IMG/VR virus record: IMGVR_UViG_3300032462_000002
Coordinates: 42,871 to 106,870 of that record
DNA length: 64,000 nt
DNA from: a virus
Direction: 5' to 3' (one strand)
Shown: piece by piece, positions 14,746 through 22,112 of the stretch
How the letters are laid out: each line of letters opens with the position of its first letter
Position numbering within the stretch: position 1 is the first letter of the stretch
The notes under the pieces: model-generated
What the model was told of the DNA's origin: nothing
The model's input: the letters and a program-made list of their open reading frames with translations, nothing else
The model's database searches: none
Position numbers and translations under genes: made by a program

Positions 14746-15226
14746 GTGGCTTCAACCAACTGGTAGGATTAGGCGTAGAATAACTAACATCAGAATATCT
14801 GACTGTTACATTTATCTCATAGTCTAACGAGCTTGTGATGTCCATGCTACCAAAGTCCAGAGCGGAGATAAGTGAATTTTCTAAATACAACAATTCTAAA
14901 ACTTCACCATTTTCACCATGTAGCCTCAATACCACAGTCGCTTTTTCTGATTGCCACTTGCGATCTTCTAACGCACGAAATTGCTCAGACACCCAACACA
15001 TGAACAATGCGCCACCTTCGTCGTTTTCAACATCGTTGTAGGTGATTTTCATTTCGTCCCATGACGATTTGCCCGGCAACCAAGTGGTGTTCCCATTATG
15101 TTGAACAGTCGTTGATTGAACGGTCATTGATGGAAGCGAACCAATTTTAACTGGAGACGGTGGGGCTATGAGTTGCCATGTCTTATCGTCTCGCCATTCC
15201 GCAGACCAATTGAATTTGTGAGGCAT
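14738..15226 (-). CDS. tail tube-like protein (T4 gp19 type)
   Basis: A 162-residue protein starting at 15226 behind CAGGAG; the longer frame to 15286 has no ribosome-binding site. Its plan matches T4-type tail tube subunits: an N-terminal segment with SAEW, the LPGKSSWDEMKITYND strand-loop (target LPG...W..I...Y.D), a central helix with ALFMCWVSEQFRAL, a strand pair carrying VVLRLHGENGEVLELLYLENS, and the final DITSSLDYEINVTVRYSDVSY strand. Tube subunits assemble as hexameric rings inside the contractile sheath; related proteins also form the tube-initiator, so it could be gp54-like. Confidence 0.72.
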   Translation of the reverse strand: MPHKFNWSAEWRDDKTWQLIAPPSPVKIGSLPSMTVQSTTVQHNGNTTWLPGKSSWDEMKITYNDVENDEGGALFMCWVSEQFRALEDRKWQSEKATVVLRLHGENGEVLELLYLENSLISALDFGSMDITSSLDYEINVTVRYSDVSYSTPNPTSWLKPLT

Positions 15227-15285
15227 ATATTTTCTCCTGCATCCATTATAAGAAAATGAACTTCTCAAAAAGCCTATGCGGAGCA

Positions 15286-15292
15286 TAAATAC
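15286..15292 (+). promoter_or_regulatory. ATAAATA late-promoter-like element
   Basis: GCATAAATAC lies 39 bp before the ATG at 15332 and resembles the T4 late -10 box TATAAATA. Further copies: 8041-8047, 12217-12223 (minus), 13552-13558 (minus), 16554-16560, 23830-23836 (minus) and 42239-42245 (minus). Confidence 0.5.
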
Positions 15293-15331
15293 TTATTGAT
15301 AGAGGTTAAATCAACCATCAAGGAGGAAGAT

Positions 15332-15808
15332 ATGAGCAACAACAACTCTGTCGCTGTTATTGTTGTGGGCCTGTTAGGGTTCATGGCAATTGCCATCACA
15401 GGAAAATGGATTCTCGATCAAAATAATGAGTGTAATCATCATCGCCAAGATCATCGAGATCGAATTGAAATAAACACACCGGCACCACAAGTTGTGACAC
15501 CACCGGCTCAACAAATAATTGTGACACCACCGGCTCAACAAATAATTGTGACACCACCGGCTCAACAAATCATCATTGGTCGTCCTTACCCACAAGCCTA
15601 CCCACAATATCACAGCAGAAACGAATTCTGGATGGGATATTCCGATGGATGGAATGGTATGGGAATGCGTCAGAATTGCCCTGAATATATTCAGGGCTAT
15701 CAGATCGGCACGCATGATCGCAGTTGTCATCGACCATATTATCACGAACGACATTGCCCACCAGGGTTCTCTTTGAGAGTCCCTGGCTTTAGCTTGAATA
15801 TCCGTTAA
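15332..15808 (+). CDS. membrane-anchored repeat protein with C-terminal GYxDG motif
   Basis: A 158-residue protein from the ATG at 15332, behind AAGGAGG. An N-terminal transmembrane helix (residues 6-27, VAVIVVGLLGFMAIAI) is followed by a histidine-rich stretch, three tandem copies of VTPPAQQII encoded by a 27-bp DNA repeat, and a C-terminal domain FWMGYSDGWNGMG...GYQIGTHDRSCHR related to that at 10191-10559. The final residues contain several Cys/His that could bind metal. Likely anchored in the membrane with the C-terminus outside. Confidence 0.78.
   Translation: MSNNNSVAVIVVGLLGFMAIAITGKWILDQNNECNHHRQDHRDRIEINTPAPQVVTPPAQQIIVTPPAQQIIVTPPAQQIIIGRPYPQAYPQYHSRNEFWMGYSDGWNGMGMRQNCPEYIQGYQIGTHDRSCHRPYYHERHCPPGFSLRVPGFSLNIR
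15492..15572 (+). repeat. three tandem 27-bp repeats
   Basis: Two identical units and a third differing near its end encode VTPPAQQII x3 in the membrane-anchored protein. Confidence 0.95.
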
Positions 15809-15812
15809 GCAA

Positions 15813-15846
15813 AAAAACACCCCATGATTTTTCATGGGGTGTTTTT
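15813..15846. terminator. bidirectional intrinsic terminator
   Basis: AAAAACACCCCATGA pairs with TCATGGGGTGTTTTT around a 4-nt loop, between convergent genes ending at 15808 and 15852. Confidence 0.95.
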
Positions 15847-15851
15847 GTTTT

Positions 15852-16427
15852 TTACTCGTATTTTTCAATCAAGAAATTTGGCAACTTAGGAGCGATGATT
15901 GAAAGCAATTCAAACGCTCCTTTATTGGTAAACACGATTTCGTATCTGCCTCTACACTGATGCAGATCACAGGTGCAATCTAGCGAATTGAAATATTCAG
16001 CTATGATCTTTGTGCCTTCTTCGCCAAACTTGTGAGTCCGCAAATAGGCTTTTCTTTTACTTTTCCGACCGGCATCAACAAACCAAACCATCCAGGCTTC
16101 GTCTGTCAATATTTCCAGCATCTCACGAGTCACTGTCTTAGCGCCATCTTTGTAATACATTTCGTATGCTTCATTGAAGATTGGAAAAGCAACACTGTAA
16201 CACCTGTAAGTGTTTTTGTCTTTCTTGATGGTATTTTGGTCGATCTTGAAGAAATCCTTTAAGACCTCGATCTTATAAGACAACCACATATTGTCGTGGT
16301 CACGCATGGCGAGGTAACAATTCTTACCACGCTCAGGGTGAATGATAGAGGAGCCTCCAAGGATGGTCCCGTATAGCACTTGTCTCTGGCTGTCTTTTAA
16401 GTTTGGTCCGCACTGATAAGTCATCAT
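15852..16427 (-). CDS. LAGLIDADG homing endonuclease
   Basis: A 191-residue protein. I start at the ATG pair at 16424-16427, behind AAGGAG; an open frame reaching 16976 has no ribosome-binding site and is antisense to the virion gene at 16563. Two degenerate LAGLIDADG helices are present: LYGTILGGSS (residues ~18-27) and LTDEAWMVWFVDAG (~120-133), followed by KAYLRTHKFGEEGTKIIAEYF and RYEIVFTNKGAFELLSIIAP as in single-chain members. The usual catalytic Asp/Glu of helix 1 is Gly/Ser here while helix 2 keeps its Asp, so cleavage activity may be reduced. Free-standing, not in an intron. Would spread by cutting tagless relatives. Confidence 0.82.
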   Translation of the reverse strand: MMTYQCGPNLKDSQRQVLYGTILGGSSIIHPERGKNCYLAMRDHDNMWLSYKIEVLKDFFKIDQNTIKKDKNTYRCYSVAFPIFNEAYEMYYKDGAKTVTREMLEILTDEAWMVWFVDAGRKSKRKAYLRTHKFGEEGTKIIAEYFNSLDCTCDLHQCRGRYEIVFTNKGAFELLSIIAPKLPNFLIEKYE

Positions 16428-16562
16428 TGTCTCCTTGTTGCCATATATACGTTTCGCAACATTGTTCCCGAAGATATGTAGTAGAAATCGGAATAAAAAT
16501 ATGAGCAGCATAGCTATTGTGAACAAAAAGTTCACTCGCATTAAAAAAAGGAGATAAATACT

Positions 16563-16901
16563 ATGGGAGCAACAAGCGTAACAGGCGTTAGTGGTCCAGG
16601 AAGCGTAGCCGGTCTTCAGAAGGGTTCGGAGCATATGTCTCTTGGCGTAGCCAAGTTGATTGGTCCGAAGGTTTCTGCTGCTGGTAAGATTACTTTGACT
16701 GGCACAACTGGCGTTGTAGAATTTCCAGAATTGGTTGGTGTAGTTGGCGATTACGTCGTCATGTTGACTGCTAATAGCGTCACACATGTTTTCGTTTCGA
16801 CACCATTGGCCGCTATTGCAAGCACAGATCAGTGGGGATTCGTCGCAACTGGTGGTACTAATGCAGTAGTTAATTGGGCAGTCGTTAAAGTCGGCAACTA
16901 A
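16563..16901 (+). CDS. small beta-rich virion-type protein (SVTGVSGPG family), copy 2
   Basis: A 112-residue paralog of the protein at 8053: GATSVTGVSGPGS, then LIGPKVSAAGKITLTGTTGVVEFPEL and a beta-rich end VNWAVVKVGN. The KGSEHMSLG segment is unique to this copy. AAGGAG with an ATAAATA spacer precedes the ATG. As with the other copy, a head or tail decoration role is inferred from size, composition and context. Confidence 0.72.
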   Translation: MGATSVTGVSGPGSVAGLQKGSEHMSLGVAKLIGPKVSAAGKITLTGTTGVVEFPELVGVVGDYVVMLTANSVTHVFVSTPLAAIASTDQWGFVATGGTNAVVNWAVVKVGN

Positions 16902-17010
16902 TTGATGACAAAATGAAAGAATTGAATGAAGCAAAAAAGTGATGCCCGGCAGCATTGCTCTTTTGGAAAAAGGCAAAACTCATCCTTATTAGCCTTTCTA
17001 ATTAAGCTAA

Positions 17011-17048
17011 CAAAACCTTGACATTGTGTGATGTCAAGGTTTTGTTTT
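17011..17048. terminator. intrinsic terminator
   Basis: CAAAACCTTGACAT pairs with ATGTCAAGGTTTTG, followed by TTTTT. Otherwise 16902-17156 holds only very short frames; I see no gene there. Confidence 0.9.
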
Positions 17049-17156
17049 TATATCAGGTCGCCATTCTCATCGAGACAACACAGAGGCATTTGCGAACCTG
17101 CGATTTACTCTGTTCAGCCCGGTCTTTTGAGTAGACTGCTACCTTGTCTTTATTTT

Positions 17157-17723
17157 CTATTCAGTCTCATCTTTTGGACGATAGAACTTGAAGTTTTTGT
17201 CGGCCCATTCGATTGCCATGTGCGATCCCCTTGCCAAAAGACCTACAAGTTGCGTTGGATTGCCACTTCCTTCAATGGCGATGTTGTCTCGCTCATTGTT
17301 TTCAATCCAAACCAGAGCAAACGTCAAATTAGGTCGCTGCTTCAACTCCATTGCCATCTGACGAATAGTCACAAGAGAAAGATCAGGTAGTCCCAATTCT
17401 TTGAGAGTGGCCCGCAGAGCATCACCGCCAGCTTCCAAAATGTTGTTTAACTTCTTTGTCAGAACTTTCATAGCCATCAGTCGATCATCGGCTTCGATGA
17501 TGAGTTGATACGAGAAATCATCTACATTGTCCTGATTAGACAGGACTAAAAGACTGCAAGGGTGTTGTTCTTTAACATCTGAAACTTGGTTTGATATGCT
17601 CACCAAACTTTTTTCATCTGTTAGCTTAAAATGTATCCAACTTCCTTCAGCACTGGTGTCGATTAGCGTAAGCCCATCAAATTTTTTCAGTGCCTCAATC
17701 AATAATTCAAATTCCTTTTCCAT
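17157..17723 (-). CDS. unknown alpha/beta protein, 188 aa
   Basis: A 188-residue protein, MEKEFELLIEALKKFDGL, with an alternating pattern typical of a small alpha/beta fold and no visible catalytic motif, cysteines or membrane segment. The C-terminal half has FALVWIENNERDNIAIEGSG and ARGSHMAIEWADKNFK. It ends 4 bp before the next gene of the same strand begins (17728), so the two probably form an operon with the SWIM-type protein upstream. Function unknown. Confidence 0.72.
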   Translation of the reverse strand: MEKEFELLIEALKKFDGLTLIDTSAEGSWIHFKLTDEKSLVSISNQVSDVKEQHPCSLLVLSNQDNVDDFSYQLIIEADDRLMAMKVLTKKLNNILEAGGDALRATLKELGLPDLSLVTIRQMAMELKQRPNLTFALVWIENNERDNIAIEGSGNPTQLVGLLARGSHMAIEWADKNFKFYRPKDETE

Positions 17724-17727
17724 ATGG

Positions 17728-18264
17728 TTAATCCTCCAAGATTCCAGCGTGATCGAGAGATTGCACGAGTTTGATTAGATGTTTGCACATTCCTGGCATT
17801 TCGAGCGGATTCGCCGAGCCAGGATTTACATTCGCTTCGTACTTCTTTCTGACTCTTCCATACAACGATGTATCTATGTGATCTGTGTAGTTGAAACGCC
17901 ATTTGAAATCGTTACAATCACACCGAACCAACACATTGTTCTCTTTATCGAGTCTTTCAAAAACGTAGTGACGACCATCGTTCGCTACAATCTCGATCCA
18001 GTTCTGGTTGTCTTTGGAGTCGTGATAATTCACGCCTTTGAACAATACCATAGGGGAATATTCTTTTCCGCTTTCTTCACTATGCGCAATACCCTTTATG
18101 AACAGGGTTTTAACTCCCAAGAAAGGCGTCCAATTCAACTCGATGATCCGAACTAAATCGGTGGCATGTTGTCTTTTGGTCGTCTGGGGGAAGGCTTGAA
18201 CCGTACTTGTGTAAAGGTCTTGAAGATTAGATTCTTGAAAAACCAGCCAATTTTGGAAACGCAT
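17728..18264 (-). CDS. SWIM zinc finger-like protein with capsid-targeting-like N-terminus
   Basis: A 178-residue protein from the ATG at 18264, MRFQNWLVFQESN, which fits the recurring N-terminal tag. The frame extends to 18429 but there it is antisense to the next gene. The C-terminal half has VRCDCNDFKW, then PGMCKHLIKLVQ: a C-x-C ... C-x-H arrangement characteristic of SWIM zinc fingers, which bind DNA or proteins. The start codon follows TAAATATTGTATG directly, suggesting a leaderless transcript and a promoter shared back-to-back with the gene at 18298. Confidence 0.68.
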   Translation of the reverse strand: MRFQNWLVFQESNLQDLYTSTVQAFPQTTKRQHATDLVRIIELNWTPFLGVKTLFIKGIAHSEESGKEYSPMVLFKGVNYHDSKDNQNWIEIVANDGRHYVFERLDKENNVLVRCDCNDFKWRFNYTDHIDTSLYGRVRKKYEANVNPGSANPLEMPGMCKHLIKLVQSLDHAGILED

Positions 18265-18297
18265 ACAATATTTAAGCAGCCAAACTATATTATTGAC

Positions 18298-18594
18298 ATG
18301 AGCGAAGAAATACTCCAATTCCCGACGCCTCCAGAGGGAAAAAAACGATTCGAGGTTAAAATGCGACCAGCCAACGGCGGCGGCATTGAGAAAGCAATTT
18401 TCATTGATAATGAAATTATGGATTGGCAAATTGACCTAAATTCATATATGGAAGCCGTGAAAATGGGACCGATGTATCGCCGTGAAATTCAGCGAAGCAT
18501 CGAAGAACATTTCATCGAATCGGTATCCGATACCTTGGGCCGAAAGGTTACAATGGAAGAGATCAAAGTGGCAATCAAAACCGGATGGATTTAA
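18298..18594 (+). CDS. small unknown protein, 98 aa
   Basis: A 98-residue protein, MSEEILQFPTPPEGKKRFEVKM, with a beta-rich first half and helical second half (YRREIQRSIEEHFIESVSDTL) ending in a segment with TMEEIKVAIKTGWI. No recognised domain. Start chosen at 18298, 20 bp after TATATT. A 48-residue frame begins inside its last codons (ATGGATTTAA), implying coupling. It overlaps nothing on the plus strand upstream. Confidence 0.65.
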   Translation: MSEEILQFPTPPEGKKRFEVKMRPANGGGIEKAIFIDNEIMDWQIDLNSYMEAVKMGPMYRREIQRSIEEHFIESVSDTLGRKVTMEEIKVAIKTGWI

Positions 18595-18750
18595 CAGGGA
18601 AGTCATTAGTATCACAGAACAAGGAGGTGCGGCTTGTTGTAGAACATGTTGATGGAAGCAAACATTGGCATATTGATGGTATCTTTCATCGACCTTTGGA
18701 AAAAGCCTGTTGTAGAATATGCAGATGCTAGGATGTTACTCAATGTTTAG
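18585..18750 (+). pseudogene. small W-x-x-DG-x-x-HR repeat gene, frameshifted at an A5 run
   Basis: The frame starts inside the previous stop and reads MDLTGKSLVSQNKEV, then DGSKHWHIDGIFHRPLEK, a unit typical of phage and bacterial proteins with tandem W-x-x-x-G-x-x-H-R repeats. After HRPLEK the frame drifts into a cysteine-rich end and TAG at 18729. Removing one A from AAAAA near 18701-18705 restores PVVEYADARMLLNV and a stop at 18748. Either a homopolymer error or a decayed gene; it also shares a stretch with lat's start region downstream. Confidence 0.5.
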
Positions 18751-19325
18751 ACCAGATCAAGTCCATGATGTCATGAAGCTGTACACCATCGGTGACGGCG
18801 AGCCTAATACTTGATGAAGTTCAAACCGGCGTAGGCTTGACCGGGACAACATGGGCATACGAACATCATGCCGGGCTGCGGCCCGATATGATAGCGTTCG
18901 GGAAGAAAACGCAGGTCTGTGGCTTCGCTTCTACCACCCGTATTGATGAAGTGCCTGATAATGTATTCAAACAATCCAGTCGTATCAATTCGACCTGGGG
19001 TGGAAACATTATTGACATGATTAGATTCACGCACATTGCAGAGATCATGAAAGAAGATGGAATCTTAAATCAAGTTGCCATAGTTGGCGACTACTTCTTA
19101 AAGCAGCTTCACACGATTCCACGCATCACTAATGTTCGTGGCAAAGGATTGATGCTGGCTTTTGATTTAGAGACGCCTGACGCACGCAACAAGGTCTTAG
19201 ATAACCTACTAAAAAGAATGACCGTCCTGCCTTGTGGAGAACGGTCAATTCGATTAAGACCACATTTGATATTCTCAATGGCCGACGTAGACGAGGCCAT
19301 CGACATCATTAAACACGCCGTTTAA
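18743..19325 (+). pseudogene. lat: L-lysine 6-transaminase (lat) with large internal deletion
   Basis: The first 20 codons (MFRPDQVHDVMKLYTIGDGEP) match the N-terminus of L-lysine epsilon-aminotransferase, then the frame jumps out of register into the C-terminal half starting LILDEVQTGVGLTG. The half retains FGKKTQVCGF with the PLP-binding lysine, RINSTWGGN and LLPCGERSIRLRP-type ending (here VLPCGERSIRLRP). About 200 residues of the PLP domain, including the region between, are missing at about 18760. An intact enzyme would convert lysine plus 2-oxoglutarate to allysine plus glutamate. It overlaps the minus-strand gene at 19309 by 17 bp. Confidence 0.85.
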
Positions 19326-20802
19326 GATACTCAAAGAATAATGGCATCTTGTTTTTGTTCCTCAGATTGTGATCTGCAAATTTACTTGTGTGAGGAGTAT
19401 CCAAATTTGGTTCTGGCAATCCAAGTTTAGCAAGATCGACTCCCTGTTTTTTCAGCATGGACAATAAGGTGTCCTTGTCTACGCCTGCCTTTTCAGCAGA
19501 CGCCATGATTTCTGGAATTTCTGCCTGGAAAACCACAGGTGGCTCTTTTGAAACATCAATCAAATTTTTGAGATGAGACTGTAAAGGATCAGATTTTGCT
19601 TCTGGTGCTGTTTCTGGTGCTGTTTCTGGTGCTGTTTCTGGAGTTGTTTCTGGTGCTGTTTCTGGAGTTGCTTCTGGTGCTGTTTCTGGAGTTGCCGCCT
19701 GATTCAATCCAGCCTTAACTTGTTTGAGTGCAGCAGCAAAGTCTTCTGTTGGTTGACTTCCAGTCATACCCTTCTCAAGCTCTCCCAATGCGTGCATAGC
19801 TTGTTGGATAGCATCCGTGTCACGTCCTTGATCTTTCTGTGCTTGATACTCATCGCCAGCTTTACCCCATTGGTTCCAAGCCCCTTTGGCATTAGCCCAT
19901 TGACGACCAAACCAATCTTTAGCACCATCGAACATGCCTTCATTGAGGTATTGCCCTTCTTCGATATACCAATCAACAAATTTAACTGGATCAATACCAT
20001 GTTCTTGAAGAGTTCGCAGCCCAGTCTTAATTTCATTATGAAGCCTGATCTTACGAGTGAATTCGCCAAATCCATTTGATTCAAAAGATGGCGTATCAGC
20101 ACTAGCCGCTTGAGCAATATTAGCTGGGTTGTTGAGTAGATGCAGCAAATTAACAACTGCTGCTTGGAAAGAAGGTCCGCCAAGTTTTTCCATCAATGAC
20201 TTGGACTTAGACATACGCTTAGAAAGTGCATCTACAGCGGTTGCTGCATTCTTGGCATGTTGTGTGTATGCTGGCTGTGGCGTTGATCCTGGTGGCGTTG
20301 ATCCTGGTGGCGTTGATCCTGGTGGCGTTGATCCTGGTGGCGTTGATCCTGGTGGCGTTGATCCTGGTGGCGTTGATCCTGGTGGCGTTGATCCTGGATG
20401 AATTGAAGAGTAGGGATTTCCCTCAACGCCTGAGTTAAAACTTTTTGCAATATCTCCTCCCTGCCCTTGTAGCCAGCCACCAACTTTGCCTCCTAATTCA
20501 CTAGCTCCTCCTAATGCTCTACCTAATCCATAAGTAACGGCGGAACTTTTTGGTCGATTGGCAGTTTGTTGATAGCCCTGTTTGAATCTATCGAAAAAAC
20601 CTTCATTTAGATAAATCTCATTTTTAAGCCATTCTTCAGATGCTTCTGTAAGCAATCCTTGGTCCTGCATACCGATTCCATCGGTTGTGTACCACTCGAC
20701 AAAATCGTTAGGATCAATTCCACGTTCGGACATCAAAATGAACGATTCTCTTACCATTCTGAGATTCGTGGTGGTTTTTAGGCTTTCAGTAAATGTTCTC
20801 AT
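19309..20802 (-). CDS. large modular low-complexity protein with collagen-like repeats and tag
   Basis: A 497-residue protein opening MRTFTESLKTTTNL, a weaker form of the N-terminal tag. Two copies of a ~40-residue unit follow the pattern GIDPxxFVxWY ... EGxxxNEGxFD (residues ~28-70 and ~258-300): SERGIDPNDFVEWY and QEHGIDPVKFVDWYIEEGQYLNEGMFD. Between them lies eight-fold PPGST collagen-like sequence encoded by a 15-bp tandem repeat, and later a run of APETx repeats. The unit spacing suggests two domains on flexible linkers. Possibly a head-internal or scaffolding-type protein; function unknown. Confidence 0.75.
   Translation of the reverse strand: MRTFTESLKTTTNLRMVRESFILMSERGIDPNDFVEWYTTDGIGMQDQGLLTEASEEWLKNEIYLNEGFFDRFKQGYQQTANRPKSSAVTYGLGRALGGASELGGKVGGWLQGQGGDIAKSFNSGVEGNPYSSIHPGSTPPGSTPPGSTPPGSTPPGSTPPGSTPPGSTPPGSTPQPAYTQHAKNAATAVDALSKRMSKSKSLMEKLGGPSFQAAVVNLLHLLNNPANIAQAASADTPSFESNGFGEFTRKIRLHNEIKTGLRTLQEHGIDPVKFVDWYIEEGQYLNEGMFDGAKDWFGRQWANAKGAWNQWGKAGDEYQAQKDQGRDTDAIQQAMHALGELEKGMTGSQPTEDFAAALKQVKAGLNQAATPETAPEATPETAPETTPETAPETAPETAPEAKSDPLQSHLKNLIDVSKEPPVVFQAEIPEIMASAEKAGVDKDTLLSMLKKQGVDLAKLGLPEPNLDTPHTSKFADHNLRNKNKMPLFFEYLKRRV
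20279..20398. repeat. eight tandem 15-bp repeats (collagen-like coding)
   Basis: GGCGTTGATCCTGGT is repeated eight times, the last with one change, encoding PPGST on the minus strand. Copy number is likely to vary by slippage in frame. A second, 12-bp-based APET repeat covers about 19612-19690. Confidence 0.95.
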
Positions 20803-20815
20803 TTAATTCCTCATA

Positions 20816-21640
20816 CTATTCTGACAACTGGTATTCGTAATCTTTCAGTTTTAACTTCACGAAGGGAAGTAAAGGCAACGCTGCCGACTCCGTATATACA
20901 GATTCGAGAACATTATTTAGCTCTGTGTCCCAGGTTTTGAGGTCTGAGATAGGACGATAATACGAGACATTAGGAAGCAGCATCTGCTTGTGAGAACGAA
21001 GTCCAACGCAAATTGCAATGACCTTGTAATTATCAGTCAAAAACAACGGCCCGCCTGAATCACCCAGGAAAGCAAAACAATTGGCTCGAATCAAACCTTG
21101 AAATCCCTTCGGGAAAAGAGTTTTAGGCTGCGTAATTTGTCCATAATCTATTCTCACATCGTCTAACAAGGCATATCCACAGTGAAAAACCTCTGTGTTT
21201 ATGTAAAGTTTTGAATCAAAGCAAATCTTCGCTACAGGCATTTTCTGTTCACTTACAAAGTAACCAATCGCCAAATCTCTATTGGAATCGAGAGCATAAG
21301 GAACCATGCGGTGTTTTTTGTAGTCTTTGATCTCAGACCAGTTTTGATATTCAGCCACATGAACTTCGAGAGCGTCTTCGTCTTCAACGACATGAGCCGC
21401 AGTAACAATGGTATTGTGCCACTTATCGCCTACTTGAGTTGATCGAACGACAACTCCACTGCCACCGGCTTCATCTCCATCTGTGATTTTCACAGTCGGG
21501 TAAATACACTGTTTGTGTAATTTTCTATCAACTGCATTGGTTCTCTGCCTCTTGTTTGAAGTTTTGTCTGTTTCTTCACTAAATACAAGAGTGGAAAAAG
21601 TACAAAGGGTTAGCACGATGCTGAACAATATTTTGTGCAT
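20816..21640 (-). CDS. secreted trypsin-like serine protease
   Basis: A 274-residue protein from the ATG at 21640; AACAAGG precedes it and the signal peptide (residues 1-21, HKILFSIVLTLCTFSTLVFS) begins at once. The chymotrypsin-fold triad is complete: H83 in VTAAHVV, D122 in SNRDLAIGYF and S195 in GDSGGPLF. It lacks a PDZ domain, so it is not DegP-like. Exported to the periplasm or cell surface, it could process envelope proteins or phage adsorption components. It diverges from the acidic membrane protein at 21669. Confidence 0.93.
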   Translation of the reverse strand: MHKILFSIVLTLCTFSTLVFSEETDKTSNKRQRTNAVDRKLHKQCIYPTVKITDGDEAGGSGVVVRSTQVGDKWHNTIVTAAHVVEDEDALEVHVAEYQNWSEIKDYKKHRMVPYALDSNRDLAIGYFVSEQKMPVAKICFDSKLYINTEVFHCGYALLDDVRIDYGQITQPKTLFPKGFQGLIRANCFAFLGDSGGPLFLTDNYKVIAICVGLRSHKQMLLPNVSYYRPISDLKTWDTELNNVLESVYTESAALPLLPFVKLKLKDYEYQLSE

Positions 21641-21668
21641 ACATACCTTGTTATAGGAGGACAATCAA

Positions 21669-22034
21669 ATGGATAGGAATTTCCTTTATGGAATAGCTAC
21701 ATTCTTAGCTATAGCGCTATTTGGCGTTTATATTCAAAACAATCATCCCAATTTCTTCTCTGAAATTACGGGGGAAAAAGAAACCGAAGATTCTTGGAAA
21801 GAAGAAGCGCCAATTTTGGAACAGGATGAAACCCTTCCAAAAGAAGTGACGCCCCCAGAAATCAAAGTAAACCCAGATGCAACATCGCCAGAAACAGAGC
21901 CAAGCGATCCTGAATCTGACGAGCCAGAAATCAATTCTCCAGAACAACATCAAAATCGACGATTACGCAGACACAATCGTGATAGGCATGTCAATCTGAG
22001 CCGGTCGCCCAATCTTTTTGGGGATGTGATCTAA
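21669..22034 (+). CDS. membrane-anchored acidic/basic tail protein, 121 aa
   Basis: A 121-residue protein with ATAGGAGG before the ATG, an N-terminal membrane helix (residues 5-23, FLYGIATFLAIALFGVYI), a long Glu/Pro/Asp-rich linker (31-93) and a strongly basic end, RRLRRHNRDRHVNLSRS. The pattern of anchor, acidic rod and basic tip suggests surface interaction, perhaps with the cell wall or DNA. A hairpin/terminator that also carries the next gene's ribosome-binding site follows. Confidence 0.75.
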   Translation: MDRNFLYGIATFLAIALFGVYIQNNHPNFFSEITGEKETEDSWKEEAPILEQDETLPKEVTPPEIKVNPDATSPETEPSDPESDEPEINSPEQHQNRRLRRHNRDRHVNLSRSPNLFGDVI

Positions 22035-22050
22035 CAAACGTCAATGAATT

Positions 22051-22111
22051 AAACTCCCTCGCACACTAGAATAATGTAGGTCATTATTCTATAGAATGCG
22101 AGGGAGTTTTT
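22051..22111 (+). promoter_or_regulatory. two-tier hairpin with U-run overlapping the gdh ribosome-binding site
   Basis: AAACTCCCTCGCA (22051-22063) pairs with TGCGAGGGAGTTT (22097-22109) and an inner 10-bp stem TAGAATAATG / CATTATTCTA (22067-22076 / 22082-22091) stacks within. The 3' strand is followed by Ts, so it can terminate the upstream mRNA, and it contains GAGGGAG, the only ribosome-binding site for the ATG at 22113; in mRNA read through from upstream this site would be masked. Confidence 0.7.
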
Positions 22112-22112
22112 C

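Noticed and set aside
16428-16976. N-terminal extension of the LAGLIDADG frame
   Set aside because: No ribosome-binding site, low-complexity hydrophobic translation and full antisense overlap with the virion gene at 16563; the ATG behind AAGGAG at 16427 is better.
16930-16995. two very short frames (8 and 16 codons) after the 16563 gene
   Set aside because: No ribosome-binding site and too short to support without conservation data.
17040-17110. tRNA-like piece (GCAGGTTCGCAAATG on the minus strand)
   Set aside because: The TTCG loop is there but no matching acceptor or anticodon stem can be drawn; the stretch is likely non-coding or the end of short frames.
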